64,000 bases of DNA from Marivita sp. (lineage in GTDB: Bacteria > Pseudomonadota > Alphaproteobacteria > Rhodobacterales > Rhodobacteraceae), in the NCBI RefSeq assembly GCF_020055675.1, contig NZ_JAIPUS010000001.1:248001-312000 (forward strand), in the 5' to 3' direction. The notes beneath the pieces were generated by a model. That model was not told the DNA's origin, ran no database searches, and saw only the letters and a list, made by a program, of their open reading frames with translations. Within the stretch, counting starts at the first letter, position 1. The number at the start of each line of letters is the position of its first letter. Shown in pieces: positions 1-9,677 of this stretch. The translations under genes were made by a program, and so were the position numbers.

Positions 1-11
1 GGCGGGGCCTG

Positions 12-647
12 ATGATGGACGCGGCCGAGGTTGAGCGGTTTTTCACGCGATCTGACGGGACGTATCTTTTTGCCCGCTGGGGGCGACCGATCGCCCCCGT
101 CGTGTTCGGCGTCGACACCGCGACGCTTGATATCGTGAAGGGCGCGTTCGAGGCAGTGTGCCAGATGGCCGGCCACCAGATGGCCGAGACTGATCCGGAG
201 CTTGGCGCCAATGTGATGGTGTTTTTCATCCGCGCCTGGGACGAGCTTTTGGAGGTGCCGGACCTGGACCGGTTGATCGACGGGCTGGTGCCCCTTGTCG
301 ACAGGCTGTGCGAGGCCGAAGCGAACCAGTACAGGGTGTTTCGCTTTGACGCCTCCGGGGCAATCAAGGCGTGTTTCGTGTTCCTGCGCATGGATGACGT
401 GATGTCGGCCCAGCCCGCCGACGCCCTTGCGCTGGGCCAGGTGGTTCAGTCGATCGTGCTTTGGTCCGACCTGGCATTCACGGAGCGTGCGCCGCTGGGA
501 GACCTTGGCGACGGGCGCATTGTGCTCAGGCCCGAGATCGGGGCGCTGGTGCGCGCGGGGTACGATCCGGTGATGCCGGCGGTGGCGCGCGACCCGGCGC
601 ATGCGCTGCGTTTGGCGGCGCGGATGCAGATGGCGCAGGGGAATTAG
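12..647 (+). CDS. Conserved hypothetical protein upstream of ybgC
   Basis: This is a 211-residue soluble protein with no signal peptide or membrane segment. It is acidic and alanine/leucine rich and I do not recognise a domain. The ATG at 12 overlaps a TGA at 10-12 that probably ends the gene lost at the left edge, which suggests translational coupling; a second ATG follows at 15 and could be the true start. It ends 3 nt before ybgC, so it is very likely the first visible member of the ybgC-tol transcription unit. In related bacteria ruvB commonly lies upstream of ybgC, but that cannot be seen here. Existence is well supported by codon structure and tight spacing; function is unknown. Confidence 0.75.
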   Translation: MMDAAEVERFFTRSDGTYLFARWGRPIAPVVFGVDTATLDIVKGAFEAVCQMAGHQMAETDPELGANVMVFFIRAWDELLEVPDLDRLIDGLVPLVDRLCEAEANQYRVFRFDASGAIKACFVFLRMDDVMSAQPADALALGQVVQSIVLWSDLAFTERAPLGDLGDGRIVLRPEIGALVRAGYDPVMPAVARDPAHALRLAARMQMAQGN

Positions 648-650
648 GGA

Positions 651-1064
651 ATGGTTCACAGGTTTCCGGTACGGGTCTACTACGAGGACACCGACATGGG
701 AGGGATCGTTTATTACGCGAACTACCTGCGCTTCATCGAACGCGCGCGATCGGATTGGGTTCGGTCGCTGGGGATCGACCAAAACGCCATGCGGGACGAG
801 GACGGGATCGTGTTCGCGGTTCGGCGTGTCGAGGCGGATTACCTGTTGCCGGCGAAATTCGACGACGACCTTTTGGTGCGCACCAGGCTGATCACCGTCA
901 CGGGGGCGCGTCTGATCATGGCGCAAGAGGTTCTGCGCGACGATGCGCTGCTCTTTCAGGCCGAGGTGACGGTCGTATGTGTGGGCGAGGGCGGTGCGCC
1001 GGCACGGCTTCCGGCGAATATCCGCCGTCAGCTTCACGAACTTCGGGGAATTAGCGCGTTCTGA
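651..1064 (+). CDS. ybgC: Tol-Pal-associated acyl-CoA thioesterase YbgC
   Basis: A 137-residue hot-dog-fold thioesterase of the 4HBT family. The N-terminal motif YYEDTDMGGIVYYANYL, starting near residue 10, carries the family Asp (D15) expected to act in hydrolysis of acyl-CoA thioesters; the usual VYHANY is VYYANY here. Length fits the family. YbgC proteins hydrolyse short or medium acyl-CoA and are almost always encoded at the head of the tol-pal cluster, exactly as here. It starts 3 nt after the preceding gene. A weak hairpin (ACGCCA/TGGCGT, 1064-1081) sits just after its stop before tolQ and might attenuate or separate the two units. Confidence 0.93.
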   Translation: MVHRFPVRVYYEDTDMGGIVYYANYLRFIERARSDWVRSLGIDQNAMRDEDGIVFAVRRVEADYLLPAKFDDDLLVRTRLITVTGARLIMAQEVLRDDALLFQAEVTVVCVGEGGAPARLPANIRRQLHELRGISAF

Positions 1065-1157
1065 CGCCATTGTGTTGGCGTTTCCCCTGCAACTGCGGTA
1101 TTGATGCTGGTAATCAGAGCCCGGCAAATTGGGGCCAATCGGCTAAAGAGCAGGCAG

Positions 1158-1853
1158 ATGGAAGCAGAAACACTCGCGTTGGCGCAGGAGATTGATTTCT
1201 CCATGTGGGGGCTGTTCGCACGCGCGACGCTGACCGTGAAACTTGTCATGGTGTTGTTGATTGTCGCGTCCTTCTGGGCGTGGGCGATCATCTTTGAAAA
1301 GCTGATCGCGTATCGCAAGGCGCGCACCGAGGCGGCAGAGTTCGACCGGGCCTTCTGGTCGGGCGAGCCTCTGGACGAATTGTTCGACCAGATCGGACCG
1401 GACCCGGATGGGCGCGCCCAACGGGTGTTTGCCGCCGGCATGACCGAATGGCGCCGGTCGCATCGGAGCGATGGCGGGTTGATCGCCGGGGCACATGCCC
1501 GGATCGACCGGTCGATGGACGTGGCGATCCAGAAAGAGGCAGACGCGCTGCAACGCAACCTTGGGGTTTTGGCCACGGTGGGGTCGGTGGCGCCCTTCGT
1601 CGGGCTTTTCGGCACGGTGTGGGGGATCATGCACGCCTTTGTCGAGATCGCGCAGCAGCAGAACACGTCGCTTGTGGTCGTTGCGCCGGGCATTGCGGAG
1701 GCGCTTCTGGCGACGGGGCTTGGCCTGCTGGCTGCGATCCCGGCGGTGGTGTTCTACAACAAGCTCTCGGCAGACAGCGACCGGATCCTGGCGCGCTACG
1801 AATCCTTTGCCGACGAGTTCTCGACCATCCTCAGCCGCCAGTTGGACAGCTGA
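1158..1853 (+). CDS. tolQ: Tol-Pal system inner-membrane proton channel subunit TolQ
   Basis: MotA/TolQ/ExbB-family protein of 231 residues, the usual length. Three membrane segments are visible: about residues 17-43, 130-157 and 172-200, with the conserved small-residue stretch GSVAPFVGLFGTVWGI in the second. With TolR it forms the proton-motive-force motor that drives TolA and couples inner-membrane energy to outer-membrane constriction at division. An in-frame ATG at 1101 would add 19 residues, but the homologous start is the ATG at 1158 (MEAETLAL). tolR begins 3 nt after its stop. Confidence 0.95.
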   Translation: MEAETLALAQEIDFSMWGLFARATLTVKLVMVLLIVASFWAWAIIFEKLIAYRKARTEAAEFDRAFWSGEPLDELFDQIGPDPDGRAQRVFAAGMTEWRRSHRSDGGLIAGAHARIDRSMDVAIQKEADALQRNLGVLATVGSVAPFVGLFGTVWGIMHAFVEIAQQQNTSLVVVAPGIAEALLATGLGLLAAIPAVVFYNKLSADSDRILARYESFADEFSTILSRQLDS

Positions 1854-1856
1854 GAC

Positions 1857-2327
1857 ATGGCGGGTGGCGTTGTCAGAACCGGAGGCGGCGGCGGGCGCAG
1901 GCGCCGCAAGAGCCGCGCCATGCCGATGTCGGAAATCAACGTGACGCCGTTTGTCGACGTGATGATGGTGCTCTTGATCATTTTCATGGTGGCGGCGCCG
2001 CTGCTCACGGTCGGCGTCCCGGTGGAGCTGCCGAAAACGGCGGCGACAGCGCTGCCGTCGGAAACCGAGGAGCCGTTGGCGGTGACAATCTCGGCGGATG
2101 GCACCGTGTCCATCCAGGATACCGAAGTGGCGCGGTCCGATCTTGTGCCGCAACTGCGGGCGATTGCCGCGGAACGATCGGACGACCGCGTGTTCCTGCG
2201 CGCAGACGGCACGGTGACCTATGACGTGGTGGCGCAGATCATGGGCGCGCTGAACGCGGGCGGGTTCAGCTCTATCGGTCTTGTGACGGATATCGGGGGT
2301 CCGGCGCTTGACGGATCGGATGGCTGA
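1857..2327 (+). CDS. tolR: Tol-Pal system protein TolR
   Basis: ExbD/TolR-family protein of 156 residues: a short glycine/arginine-rich cytoplasmic tail, a single membrane helix (about residues 29-52) and a periplasmic domain. The conserved proton-path aspartate is D34 in the motif NVTPFVDVMMVLL. It partners TolQ in the motor and contacts peptidoglycan through its periplasmic domain. It lies 3 nt downstream of tolQ and 8 nt upstream of tolA, fully consistent with one operon. Confidence 0.95.
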   Translation: MAGGVVRTGGGGGRRRRKSRAMPMSEINVTPFVDVMMVLLIIFMVAAPLLTVGVPVELPKTAATALPSETEEPLAVTISADGTVSIQDTEVARSDLVPQLRAIAAERSDDRVFLRADGTVTYDVVAQIMGALNAGGFSSIGLVTDIGGPALDGSDG

Positions 2328-2335
2328 GGCGGGAC

Positions 2336-3421
2336 GTGCATACGGGCCATTATATCTCTGGCGGGGCGCATGGAGTCCTCATTCTCTGGGCGCTGTTCGG
2401 CGGCATCTTCGGCAGCGATCCTCCGGACGTGGAGGTGGCTGAGGTGTCGGTTGTGTCCGAGGCGGAATTCACCGCGATGATGGCGCCGCAACCCGACACG
2501 TCGGCGGCCGAGGAACCGGCGGCGCTGACACCGCCCGAGACGCCGGCTCAGGAGGAGGCGCCAACGGCGCCCCCCGAGCCGGATGTGGCCGAGCCCGATC
2601 CTGCGCCGCAGCCGGCTGTGCCAGAGCCGGCGCCCGAGACCACGGAAGACCTGGCACCGCCCCCAGCGCCGGCGCCCGAGGTGGAGGCGCCCGACGTGGC
2701 GCAGCGCCCGGTGCCACGTCCCGCGCCGCGCGTTGCGCCTGAAGCCGTGCCGGACCCCGCGCCGGAGGCGGATGTCGCGCCCGAGGTGCAGGAGACCGTT
2801 GAAGAGTCCGACACCGCCGAGACATCCGACGCCGAGGAACAGCAGGCGACGGCCCCCGAGGCGGCGACAACCGAGATCATCACCGAGGCGGAAGAGCCCG
2901 CCCGTGCGCCCACGGCGTCGGTGCGGCCGCAAACCCGTCCGAACCGGCCGGCACCGGCGACGGAGCCAAGGGAAACGGAGCAAACCGAGACGGCACCGGA
3001 GCCTGCGGCGCAGGAGGATGTTGAAGAGGACACCGCGTCGGCGATCGCCGGTGCGCTGGAAGAGGCGCTTGCCGAGCCGGCCGAAAGCCCGACCGAAGGG
3101 CCGCCGCTGACACGAAGCGAAACCGATGGCTTTCGTATCGCGGTTCAGGATTGCTGGGTCGTGGACGTGGGATCGCAGGCGGCCAACGTGACCGTGACCG
3201 TGGCTTTTGATATGGATCGCTCAGGGCAGGTGGTTGCCTCGACGTTGCGGATGTCCTCCGCGTCCGGGGGCGATGCCTCGGCGACGGAGACGGCCTTTCA
3301 GGCGGCGCGGCGGGCCATTCTGCGATGCCAGGGCGACGGATACACTCTGCCCCCAGAGAAGTTTGACCAGTGGAAAAGCGTTGAAATGACGTTCAACCCA
3401 GAGAGTATGAGGATCCGATGA
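2336..3421 (+). CDS. tolA: Energy transducer TolA
   Basis: A 361-residue protein with one N-terminal membrane segment (about residues 5-24), a long Pro/Glu/Ala-rich periplasmic stalk (about 45-255) and a C-terminal TolA/TonB-like domain (about 265-361). This last domain has two cysteines, in DCWVVD and LRCQGD, placed to form a disulfide. It transmits TolQR energy to TolB and Pal. The start is GTG at 2336, just after a GAGGCGGG ribosome-binding stretch; the nearby ATG at 2320 is out of frame. The stop overlaps the tolB start by 4 nt. The stalk is low complexity, so alignment there is unreliable. Confidence 0.9.
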   Translation: MHTGHYISGGAHGVLILWALFGGIFGSDPPDVEVAEVSVVSEAEFTAMMAPQPDTSAAEEPAALTPPETPAQEEAPTAPPEPDVAEPDPAPQPAVPEPAPETTEDLAPPPAPAPEVEAPDVAQRPVPRPAPRVAPEAVPDPAPEADVAPEVQETVEESDTAETSDAEEQQATAPEAATTEIITEAEEPARAPTASVRPQTRPNRPAPATEPRETEQTETAPEPAAQEDVEEDTASAIAGALEEALAEPAESPTEGPPLTRSETDGFRIAVQDCWVVDVGSQAANVTVTVAFDMDRSGQVVASTLRMSSASGGDASATETAFQAARRAILRCQGDGYTLPPEKFDQWKSVEMTFNPESMRIR

Positions 3422-4743
3422 AACAGTTCGTCGCGACGTGTCTGACCACCCTTTTGCTTGCCGTGATGGGTCCGCTGATGGCGCTGGCACAGAATGGGCC
3501 CTTGCGGATCGAGATCACCGAAGGGGTTGTGGAACCCTTGCCTTATGCAGTGCCGGATTTCGTTGCGGAATCAGCGGGCGCACAGGAGCTTGCGCAGCAG
3601 ATCGCGCGGGTCGTGGCCGATGATCTGACGGGCACGGGCCTGTTCCGCGAAGTCCCGCGCGAGGCGCATATCAGCCGGATCACCAGCTTTGGAAGCCCCG
3701 TGCAATTTGCCGATTGGAAAGCGATCAACGCGCAGGCGCTGGTCAGCGGTGCGGTGAGTTCCGAAGGCGGGCGCGTTGTCGTCAAGTTCCGAGTCTGGGA
3801 CGTGTTCGCCGGGACCGAGCTGGGAGAGGGCATGCAATTCGCTGGCAGCCCCGATGGATGGCGCCGGATGGCGCACAAGGTGGCGGACCAGGTCTATAGC
3901 AGGATCACCGGCGAGAGCGGGTATTTCGACAGCCGCGTGGTTTTTGTCTCCGAAAGCGGACCCAAGGATCAGCGGGCGAAGCGTTTGGCTGTCATGGACT
4001 ACGACGGGGCCAACGTGCAGTATCTGACCAGCGGCGATGCACTGGTTCTGGCGCCGCGTTTTTCCAACGATGGGGAGCGGGTGCTCTATACCAGTTATGA
4101 AACCGGCTTGCCGCGTGTGCATGTGCTTGAAGTCGGCACGGTGCAGAGCCGAATCCTGCCGGGTCAGGACGGCGTGATGAGTTTTGCACCGCGCTTCGCG
4201 CCCGATGGCCAGACGGTGGTTTACTCGATCACCCAAGGGGCGAACACCGATATCTGGGCGATGGACATCGCAAGCGGTGGCACGCGGCAACTCACCAGCG
4301 CCCCGTCGATCGAAACCGCGCCCAGCTATTCGCCCGATGGCAGCCAGATCGTTTTCGAGAGTGACCGCTCCGGGACGCAACAGCTTTATGTCATGCCCGC
4401 CTCCGGCGGTGAGGCGCGGCGGATCAGCTCTGGCCAGGGGCGCTATTCCACGCCGGTCTGGTCGCCGCGCGGCGACATGATTGCCTTTACCAAGCAGAAC
4501 GCGGGCCGGTTCCATATTGGCGTGATGCGGACCGACGGGTCCGAAGAACGCTTGCTCACGGCCTCGTTCCTCGATGAAGGTCCGACCTGGTCCCCGAATG
4601 GCCGTGTCATCATGTTCGCACGGGAAACGCAGGGGGCTCAGGGGGCCTCGTCGCTTTATTCCGTCGACATCTCTGGCCGCAACCTGAAGCGTGTGCGCAC
4701 ACCGGATGGTGCATCCGATCCAAGTTGGGGGCCGCTCCAGTGA
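3418..4743 (+). CDS. tolB: Tol-Pal system periplasmic beta-propeller protein TolB
   Basis: A 441-residue periplasmic protein with a Sec signal peptide (hydrophobic core about 8-22, probable cleavage after LMALA). An N-terminal alpha/beta domain follows (about 25-165), then a C-terminal six-bladed WD40-like propeller with repeated SPDG/SNDG and FxSDRSG blade motifs. TolB shuttles between Pal and TolA, and its free N-terminal segment normally binds TolA. Coupled to tolA by an ATGA overlap. It is followed by a 109-nt gap before pal, where an additional pal promoter could lie. Confidence 0.95.
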   Translation: MKQFVATCLTTLLLAVMGPLMALAQNGPLRIEITEGVVEPLPYAVPDFVAESAGAQELAQQIARVVADDLTGTGLFREVPREAHISRITSFGSPVQFADWKAINAQALVSGAVSSEGGRVVVKFRVWDVFAGTELGEGMQFAGSPDGWRRMAHKVADQVYSRITGESGYFDSRVVFVSESGPKDQRAKRLAVMDYDGANVQYLTSGDALVLAPRFSNDGERVLYTSYETGLPRVHVLEVGTVQSRILPGQDGVMSFAPRFAPDGQTVVYSITQGANTDIWAMDIASGGTRQLTSAPSIETAPSYSPDGSQIVFESDRSGTQQLYVMPASGGEARRISSGQGRYSTPVWSPRGDMIAFTKQNAGRFHIGVMRTDGSEERLLTASFLDEGPTWSPNGRVIMFARETQGAQGASSLYSVDISGRNLKRVRTPDGASDPSWGPLQ

Positions 4744-4852
4744 CCGCGCATGTGATCGGGACGCCGGGGTCCGGCCCCACCGATTCCAGACCCTAGGCGC
4801 GGCACCTCGGCTGTGGTAAATTTCAATAAACGATAAAAGAGCAGGATATCTC

Positions 4853-5371
4853 ATGCGACTTTCCTCGAAACTCACGATGCTGATGGCCGGCCTTGCCGTG
4901 TCGGCCTGTACCAATGGCAACCGTTTTGACAACGACGCGGTGGATCTGAACCAGGCCACGGGCCAGGCCGGGGGTGTCGTGCCCGGTAGCGCCAGCGACC
5001 CGGCCTCTCCGGCTTATTTCCAGCAGACGGTGGGCGACCGTGTGCTCTTCGCGGTGGATCAGTCCGCGCTTGGCCCCGAGGCGCGCGCCACGCTGGACGG
5101 GCAGGTGCAATGGCTGCGCACCAATTCCGACTATAACGCGGTGATCGAAGGTCACGCGGATGAACAGGGCACCCGCGCCTACAACCTCGCGCTTGGCGGG
5201 CGGCGGGCCAATTCGGTGATGGAATACCTGGTGTCGCAAGGTATCCCGGCCAGCCGCTTGCGGTTCGTCAGCTACGGCAAGGAGCGCCCGATTGAAATCT
5301 GTTCGGACGAATCGTGCTATGCCAAGAACCGGCGCGCGGTCACCATCATTTCCGCCGGACCCACAAGCTGA
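4853..5371 (+). CDS. pal: Peptidoglycan-associated lipoprotein Pal
   Basis: A 172-residue outer-membrane lipoprotein. The signal peptide ends in the lipobox LAVSAC with the lipidated cysteine at residue 19. An OmpA-like peptidoglycan-binding domain occupies about residues 60-170, with the typical GHADEQGTRAYN and ALGGRRANSV motifs for diaminopimelate binding. Pal tethers the outer membrane to the cell wall and is the terminal partner of the Tol machine. The AAAAGAGCAGGA stretch before the ATG serves as ribosome-binding site. cpoB follows after 11 nt. Confidence 0.96.
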   Translation: MRLSSKLTMLMAGLAVSACTNGNRFDNDAVDLNQATGQAGGVVPGSASDPASPAYFQQTVGDRVLFAVDQSALGPEARATLDGQVQWLRTNSDYNAVIEGHADEQGTRAYNLALGGRRANSVMEYLVSQGIPASRLRFVSYGKERPIEICSDESCYAKNRRAVTIISAGPTS

Positions 5372-5382
5372 CGGAGACCGCG

Positions 5383-6198
5383 ATGCGTCTGAGGGCAGTC
5401 ATACTGAGTTGCGTGGTCGCCTTTGCCCCTGTCGCCGGACAGGCGCAGGAAACCCTGGCGGATATCCGGCAGGACATGTCGGTGCTGTTTGTCGAGTTGC
5501 AAAAGCTCAAGCGCGAATTGTCGACCACAGGCGGCAGTTCGGTGTCTTTGCCGTCAGGTGCGCTTGAGCGGGTCAACGCGATTGAATCCGAGCTGACGCG
5601 GCTGATCTCCAAGACCGAGGAGCTGGAGTTCCGCGTCAGCCGCGTCGCCGAGGACGGGGCCAATCGGCTTGGCGATCTGGAATTCCGGCTGTGCGAGTTG
5701 GACGACGCGTGCGACATCGGTTCACTGGGTCAGACCCCGACGCTTGGCGGAGAAGACGTGGCGCCGCCGGCGCCGGCCCCGCAACCTGACCCGCAGGGCG
5801 GCACGGAATTGGCCGTTGGGGAAGAAGCCGACTTTCGGCGCGCCGAGGCGGCGCTGTCGGAGGGTGACTTTCGATCCGCCGCGGACCAGTTCGCGGCCTT
5901 TCGCCAGACCTATCCGGGCGGTCCGCTGGAGGCGCAGGCTCTGGTGGGCGAGGGCCGCGCGCTCGAAGGGTTGGGGAACACGCGCGATGCGGCGCGGCGC
6001 TACCTGGATGCCTATGCCGGGTATCCCGACGATGCGGCAGGGCCCGAGGCCTTGTGGCGGCTGGGGGCCGCGCTGGGCACGCTTGGCAACGTTTCGGCGG
6101 CCTGTGTCACTCTGAAAGAAGTGGCCGGGCGCTATCCTGGCGCAAGCGACGCGCAGAGCGAGGCGACCGCAGCCAAAGCCCGGCTGAACTGCCAGTGA
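5383..6198 (+). CDS. cpoB: Tol-Pal system protein CpoB/YbgF (coiled coil plus TPR)
   Basis: A 271-residue periplasmic protein: signal peptide (residues 1-20, cleavage after VAGQA), an N-terminal coiled-coil trimerisation segment (about 25-95), a short Pro-rich linker and a C-terminal TPR domain (about 150-270) with helices such as DFRSAADQFAAF. Family members coordinate peptidoglycan synthesis with Tol-driven outer-membrane constriction. I chose ATG 5383 over the longer in-frame start at 5314, which would overlap pal and hide the signal peptide. The stop overlaps the tilS GTG start by 4 nt. Confidence 0.9.
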   Translation: MRLRAVILSCVVAFAPVAGQAQETLADIRQDMSVLFVELQKLKRELSTTGGSSVSLPSGALERVNAIESELTRLISKTEELEFRVSRVAEDGANRLGDLEFRLCELDDACDIGSLGQTPTLGGEDVAPPAPAPQPDPQGGTELAVGEEADFRRAEAALSEGDFRSAADQFAAFRQTYPGGPLEAQALVGEGRALEGLGNTRDAARRYLDAYAGYPDDAAGPEALWRLGAALGTLGNVSAACVTLKEVAGRYPGASDAQSEATAAKARLNCQ

Positions 6199-7544
6199 CC
6201 GAGACGCCGCTGGACCAGCGGTTCGCCGACGCGATGGGCCAGCTTCTCGGGCCAGGGTTTCCGTCCGACATCGGCTTGGCGGTCTCGGGTGGCGGCGACA
6301 GCATGGCGATGCTGTACCTCGCGCATAACTGGACTCGCGTATACGGTGTGCGCTTGTGGGTGGTCACTGTCGATCACGGATTGCGGCCCGAAAGCGGTGA
6401 CGAGGCTGCGATGGTGGCCGAGGAATGCCATGTGCTGGGCTGGCCGCACGCGGTCCTGCGCTGGAATTGGGATCGGACCGGCAACATGCAGGATGCCGCG
6501 CGCCGGGGGCGGCTGGCACTGATCGATCGCTGGCGCGGTGATCTGCGGCACGTTCTTTTCGCCCACACGATGGACGACCAGGCGGAAACCGTTCTGATGC
6601 GCCTTGCGCGTGGGTCGGGGGTGGATGGGTTGTCCGGCATGCGCCCTGCCCGAGACGTTGTCCCGCATGCTTTGGAGGTGCCGCCGCTGCAAGCCGGGCA
6701 TTGGACGGGCGATTTGCCGCCGCGACGCGGGCAACAGCCGGGGTTTCAGATCCTGCGCCCTTGTCTTGGGATGGAGCGCGACGCTTTGCGGCATTACGCG
6801 CGGTGTCTCAAGGGGCGGTGGGTCGAGGATCCCAGCAACGAGGACCGCGGCTATGACCGGGTGCGCGTTCGTCATTTGTTAAGAAAACTGGGCGATGAAG
6901 GCATCACGACCCGTGGTCTGGCCGACACTGCGGATCGCCTGGCGCGCGCACGGGACGGGCTTCGGGCGCGATTGGCAGAGGCTGTCGGCAACGTCTGCGC
7001 GGACGCACCTTTGGGCCAGGTGCGGATCCTGCGCGACGGCTTTGCAGGGCTGGACCGCGAAACGCAGCTGCGGATGCTGACAGCGGCCCTGTGCTATGTG
7101 TCCGGGGCCAAATATCGGCCGCGTGCCACGGCAAGCGAAAATCTGCTGGCGCAGGTGCTGTCCGGCGGGGGCGGCACATTGCACGGGGCGGAAGTGCTGG
7201 TCGAAAAGACCCATATGCGTGTCCTGCGCGAATACGCAGCGGTGCGCCGGGCAGACAGCGCGCCGGGCGCGCTCTGGGATGACCAGTGGATCGTGTCAGG
7301 CCTGGCTGGCGCGCTCGCGCAAGGCGCGCGGATTCGCGCGCTGGGTGAGGCAGGCTGGCAGCAGATCCCGCCCCGGTCCGATCCTGGCGTGCCGTATCGC
7401 GCGGCCCTGGCGCTGCCGGCGGTGTGGTCGGCAGAGCGTGTGCTGGCGTGTCCGGGGCTTGGTTTCGGGGCCGAAGCGGATGTCCGCCGCTACGTGCTCG
7501 GGCAGTGTGACGCAGGTTTCAAGCGATTTTGTCTTTCGCATTGA
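6195..7544 (+). CDS. tilS: tRNA(Ile)-lysidine synthase TilS
   Basis: A 449-residue N-type ATP pyrophosphatase that converts C34 of tRNA-Ile(CAU) to lysidine so that it reads AUA. The PP-loop SGGGDS is at residues 31-36, followed by VDHGLR and the HTMDDQAETVLMRLARGSG signature of TilS. The start is GTG at 6195, overlapping the cpoB stop (GTGA); the longer in-frame ORF beginning at 6054 runs antiparallel to the reading of cpoB and is rejected. Encoded between cpoB and ftsH, as in many alphaproteobacteria. Confidence 0.92.
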   Translation: MTETPLDQRFADAMGQLLGPGFPSDIGLAVSGGGDSMAMLYLAHNWTRVYGVRLWVVTVDHGLRPESGDEAAMVAEECHVLGWPHAVLRWNWDRTGNMQDAARRGRLALIDRWRGDLRHVLFAHTMDDQAETVLMRLARGSGVDGLSGMRPARDVVPHALEVPPLQAGHWTGDLPPRRGQQPGFQILRPCLGMERDALRHYARCLKGRWVEDPSNEDRGYDRVRVRHLLRKLGDEGITTRGLADTADRLARARDGLRARLAEAVGNVCADAPLGQVRILRDGFAGLDRETQLRMLTAALCYVSGAKYRPRATASENLLAQVLSGGGGTLHGAEVLVEKTHMRVLREYAAVRRADSAPGALWDDQWIVSGLAGALAQGARIRALGEAGWQQIPPRSDPGVPYRAALALPAVWSAERVLACPGLGFGAEADVRRYVLGQCDAGFKRFCLSH

Positions 7545-7621
7545 ACACGGGCGATGCATGTCTATGTTAGTTGTCAAGCGGCGCGGGCGTTCCAGCCCCG
7601 TCGAAACAAGGAGAAATTTCA

Positions 7622-9541
7622 TTGGGCAACGCACGAAATATCGCCTTTTGGGTCGTTCTGTTCCTGTTGATCCTTGCGCTATTCAACATTTTTTCGGGCG
7701 GCGGCAACACGCTGCAAAGCCGCGAACTCAGTTATTCCGAATTCGTTTCGGCGGTTGAAGACAACACGGTCAGCTCCGTGACGCTCGACGGCGAACAAAT
7801 TCGGTTCCGCAGCACCGATGGCCAGGATTACGTGACCATCAAGCCCGAGGATGCAACGGTAACCGATCTGTTGGTCAGCAATGATATCCCGATCCGTGCC
7901 GAGGAACAGCAGCAATCAGGCTTCCAGTCCTTCCTCCTCAGTCTGCTGCCCTTCCTGCTTTTGATCGGTGTCTGGATCTACTTCATGAACCGCATGCAAG
8001 GGGGCGGTCGCGGCGGCGCGATGGGCTTTGGCAAATCCAAGGCCAAGCTGCTGACCGAAAAACATGGCCGCGTCACCTTTGACGATGTGGCCGGCATCGA
8101 CGAAGCCAAGGAAGAGCTTGAAGAAATCGTGGAGTTCCTGCGCAATCCGCAGCGGTTCTCGCGGCTTGGCGGCAAGATCCCGAAAGGCGCGCTTCTGGTG
8201 GGGCCTCCGGGCACCGGTAAGACCCTGCTGGCGCGCGCCATCGCAGGCGAGGCCGGGGTGCCGTTCTTTACCATTTCCGGGTCCGATTTCGTCGAGATGT
8301 TCGTCGGCGTTGGTGCATCGCGCGTCCGTGACATGTTCGAGCAGGCGAAGAAGAATGCACCATGCATCGTGTTCATCGACGAGATCGACGCCGTGGGCCG
8401 CGCGCGTGGCGCCGGTCACGGCGGCGGCAATGACGAACGCGAACAGACGCTGAACCAGCTTCTTGTCGAAATGGACGGTTTCGAGACCAACGAGGGTGTG
8501 ATCATCGTGGCGGCGACGAACCGCAAGGATGTTCTTGACCCGGCCCTGCTGCGGCCTGGGCGCTTTGATCGTCAGGTCACGGTTCCCAATCCCGACATCA
8601 AGGGCCGGGAAAAGATCCTTGGCGTCCATGCACGCAAGACGCCGCTCGGGCCAGATGTGGACCTGCGCATCATCGCACGGGGTACGCCGGGCTTTTCGGG
8701 GGCCGATCTTGCCAACCTGGTCAACGAGGCGGCGCTTATGGCGGCGCGGGTTGGACGGCGCTTTGTGACGATGGAGGATTTCGAACACGCCAAGGACAAG
8801 GTGATGATGGGGTCGGAACGCCGCTCGATGGTGCTGACGCCGGAGCAGAAGGAAAAGACCGCCTATCACGAGGCGGGACACGCCATCGTCGGTATGGAGC
8901 TTCCGCAATGTGACCCTGTCTACAAGGCGACGATCATCCCGCGCGGCGGGGCGCTTGGCATGGTCGTGTCGCTGCCCGAGATTGACCGTCTGAACTGGCA
9001 CAAATCCGAGTGCGAGGAAAAGCTGGCCATGACAATGGCAGGCAAGGCGGCCGAGATCATCAAGTACGGTGCCGACAACGTGTCCAACGGACCGGCGGGC
9101 GATATCCAGCAAGCGTCGGCGCTGGCGCGGGCGATGGTCCTGCAATGGGGCATGTCCGACAAGGTGGGCAATATCGACTACCGGGAAGCGGCCGAAGGAT
9201 ACAGCGGCAATGCCGCCGGGTTGTCTGTCTCGGCTGAAACCAAGGCCTTGATCGAGGACGAGGTGAAGCGTCTGATCAGCGAAGCCTACGACCGGGCGCA
9301 TCAAATCCTTTCCGACAAAAGCGTGGAATGGGAGCGTCTTGCGGAAGGTCTGCTGGAATTCGAAACGCTGACAGGTGAAGAGATCGGGCGGGTGATCAAG
9401 GGCGAGCCGCCCAATTCGGGAGATGATGACACCCCGAGCGCCGCGCCGGACAAGCCGAGCATTGCCTCTATCCCGAAGACCAAGCCGAAGCCCAAGCAAA
9501 ACCCGGATGGTGGCGACCTGGAGCCCGAACCCAGCGCCTGA
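7622..9541 (+). CDS. ftsH: ATP-dependent zinc metalloprotease FtsH
   Basis: A 639-residue membrane AAA+ protease that degrades unassembled membrane and short-lived regulatory proteins. Two N-terminal membrane helices (about residues 6-25 and 100-121) flank a periplasmic domain; then come Walker A GPPGTGKT, Walker [13 protein letters not shown], the SRH region with [11 protein letters not shown], and the zinc site HEAGH. The start is a TTG at 7622 preceded by an excellent AAGGAG (7608-7613) at 8 nt spacing; an ATG-like extension to 7571 lacks such a site. The C-terminal tail is Pro/Lys rich. A terminator follows directly. Confidence 0.94.
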   Translation: MGNARNIAFWVVLFLLILALFNIFSGGGNTLQSRELSYSEFVSAVEDNTVSSVTLDGEQIRFRSTDGQDYVTIKPEDATVTDLLVSNDIPIRAEEQQQSGFQSFLLSLLPFLLLIGVWIYFMNRMQGGGRGGAMGFGKSKAKLLTEKHGRVTFDDVAGIDEAKEELEEIVEFLRNPQRFSRLGGKIPKGALLVGPPGTGKTLLARAIAGEAGVPFFTISGSDFVEMFVGVGASRVRDMFEQAKKNAPCIVFIDEIDAVGRARGAGHGGGNDEREQTLNQLLVEMDGFETNEGVIIVAATNRKDVLDPALLRPGRFDRQVTVPNPDIKGREKILGVHARKTPLGPDVDLRIIARGTPGFSGADLANLVNEAALMAARVGRRFVTMEDFEHAKDKVMMGSERRSMVLTPEQKEKTAYHEAGHAIVGMELPQCDPVYKATIIPRGGALGMVVSLPEIDRLNWHKSECEEKLAMTMAGKAAEIIKYGADNVSNGPAGDIQQASALARAMVLQWGMSDKVGNIDYREAAEGYSGNAAGLSVSAETKALIEDEVKRLISEAYDRAHQILSDKSVEWERLAEGLLEFETLTGEEIGRVIKGEPPNSGDDDTPSAAPDKPSIASIPKTKPKPKQNPDGGDLEPEPSA

Positions 9542-9563
9542 TCTGGAAGATGCACGAAAAGCA

Positions 9564-9600
9564 ACCCCGGTGCCCGAAAAGGCGCCGGGGTATTTTTATT
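9564..9600 (+). terminator. Rho-independent terminator after ftsH
   Basis: An 11-bp stem, ACCCCGGTGCC (9564-9574) pairing with GGCGCCGGGGT (9581-9591) with one G-U pair, has a 6-nt loop and is followed by the T-rich ATTTTTATT. It lies 23 nt after the ftsH stop and cleanly ends the tol-pal-ftsH unit. Confidence 0.85.
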
Positions 9601-9677
9601 GTGCGAGACGTCGGGTTTCGGGTTGCCCTTCGGCCCGCATCGGGCTTGGTTGCCGTCATGCAGGAGGAACGCCGAAG

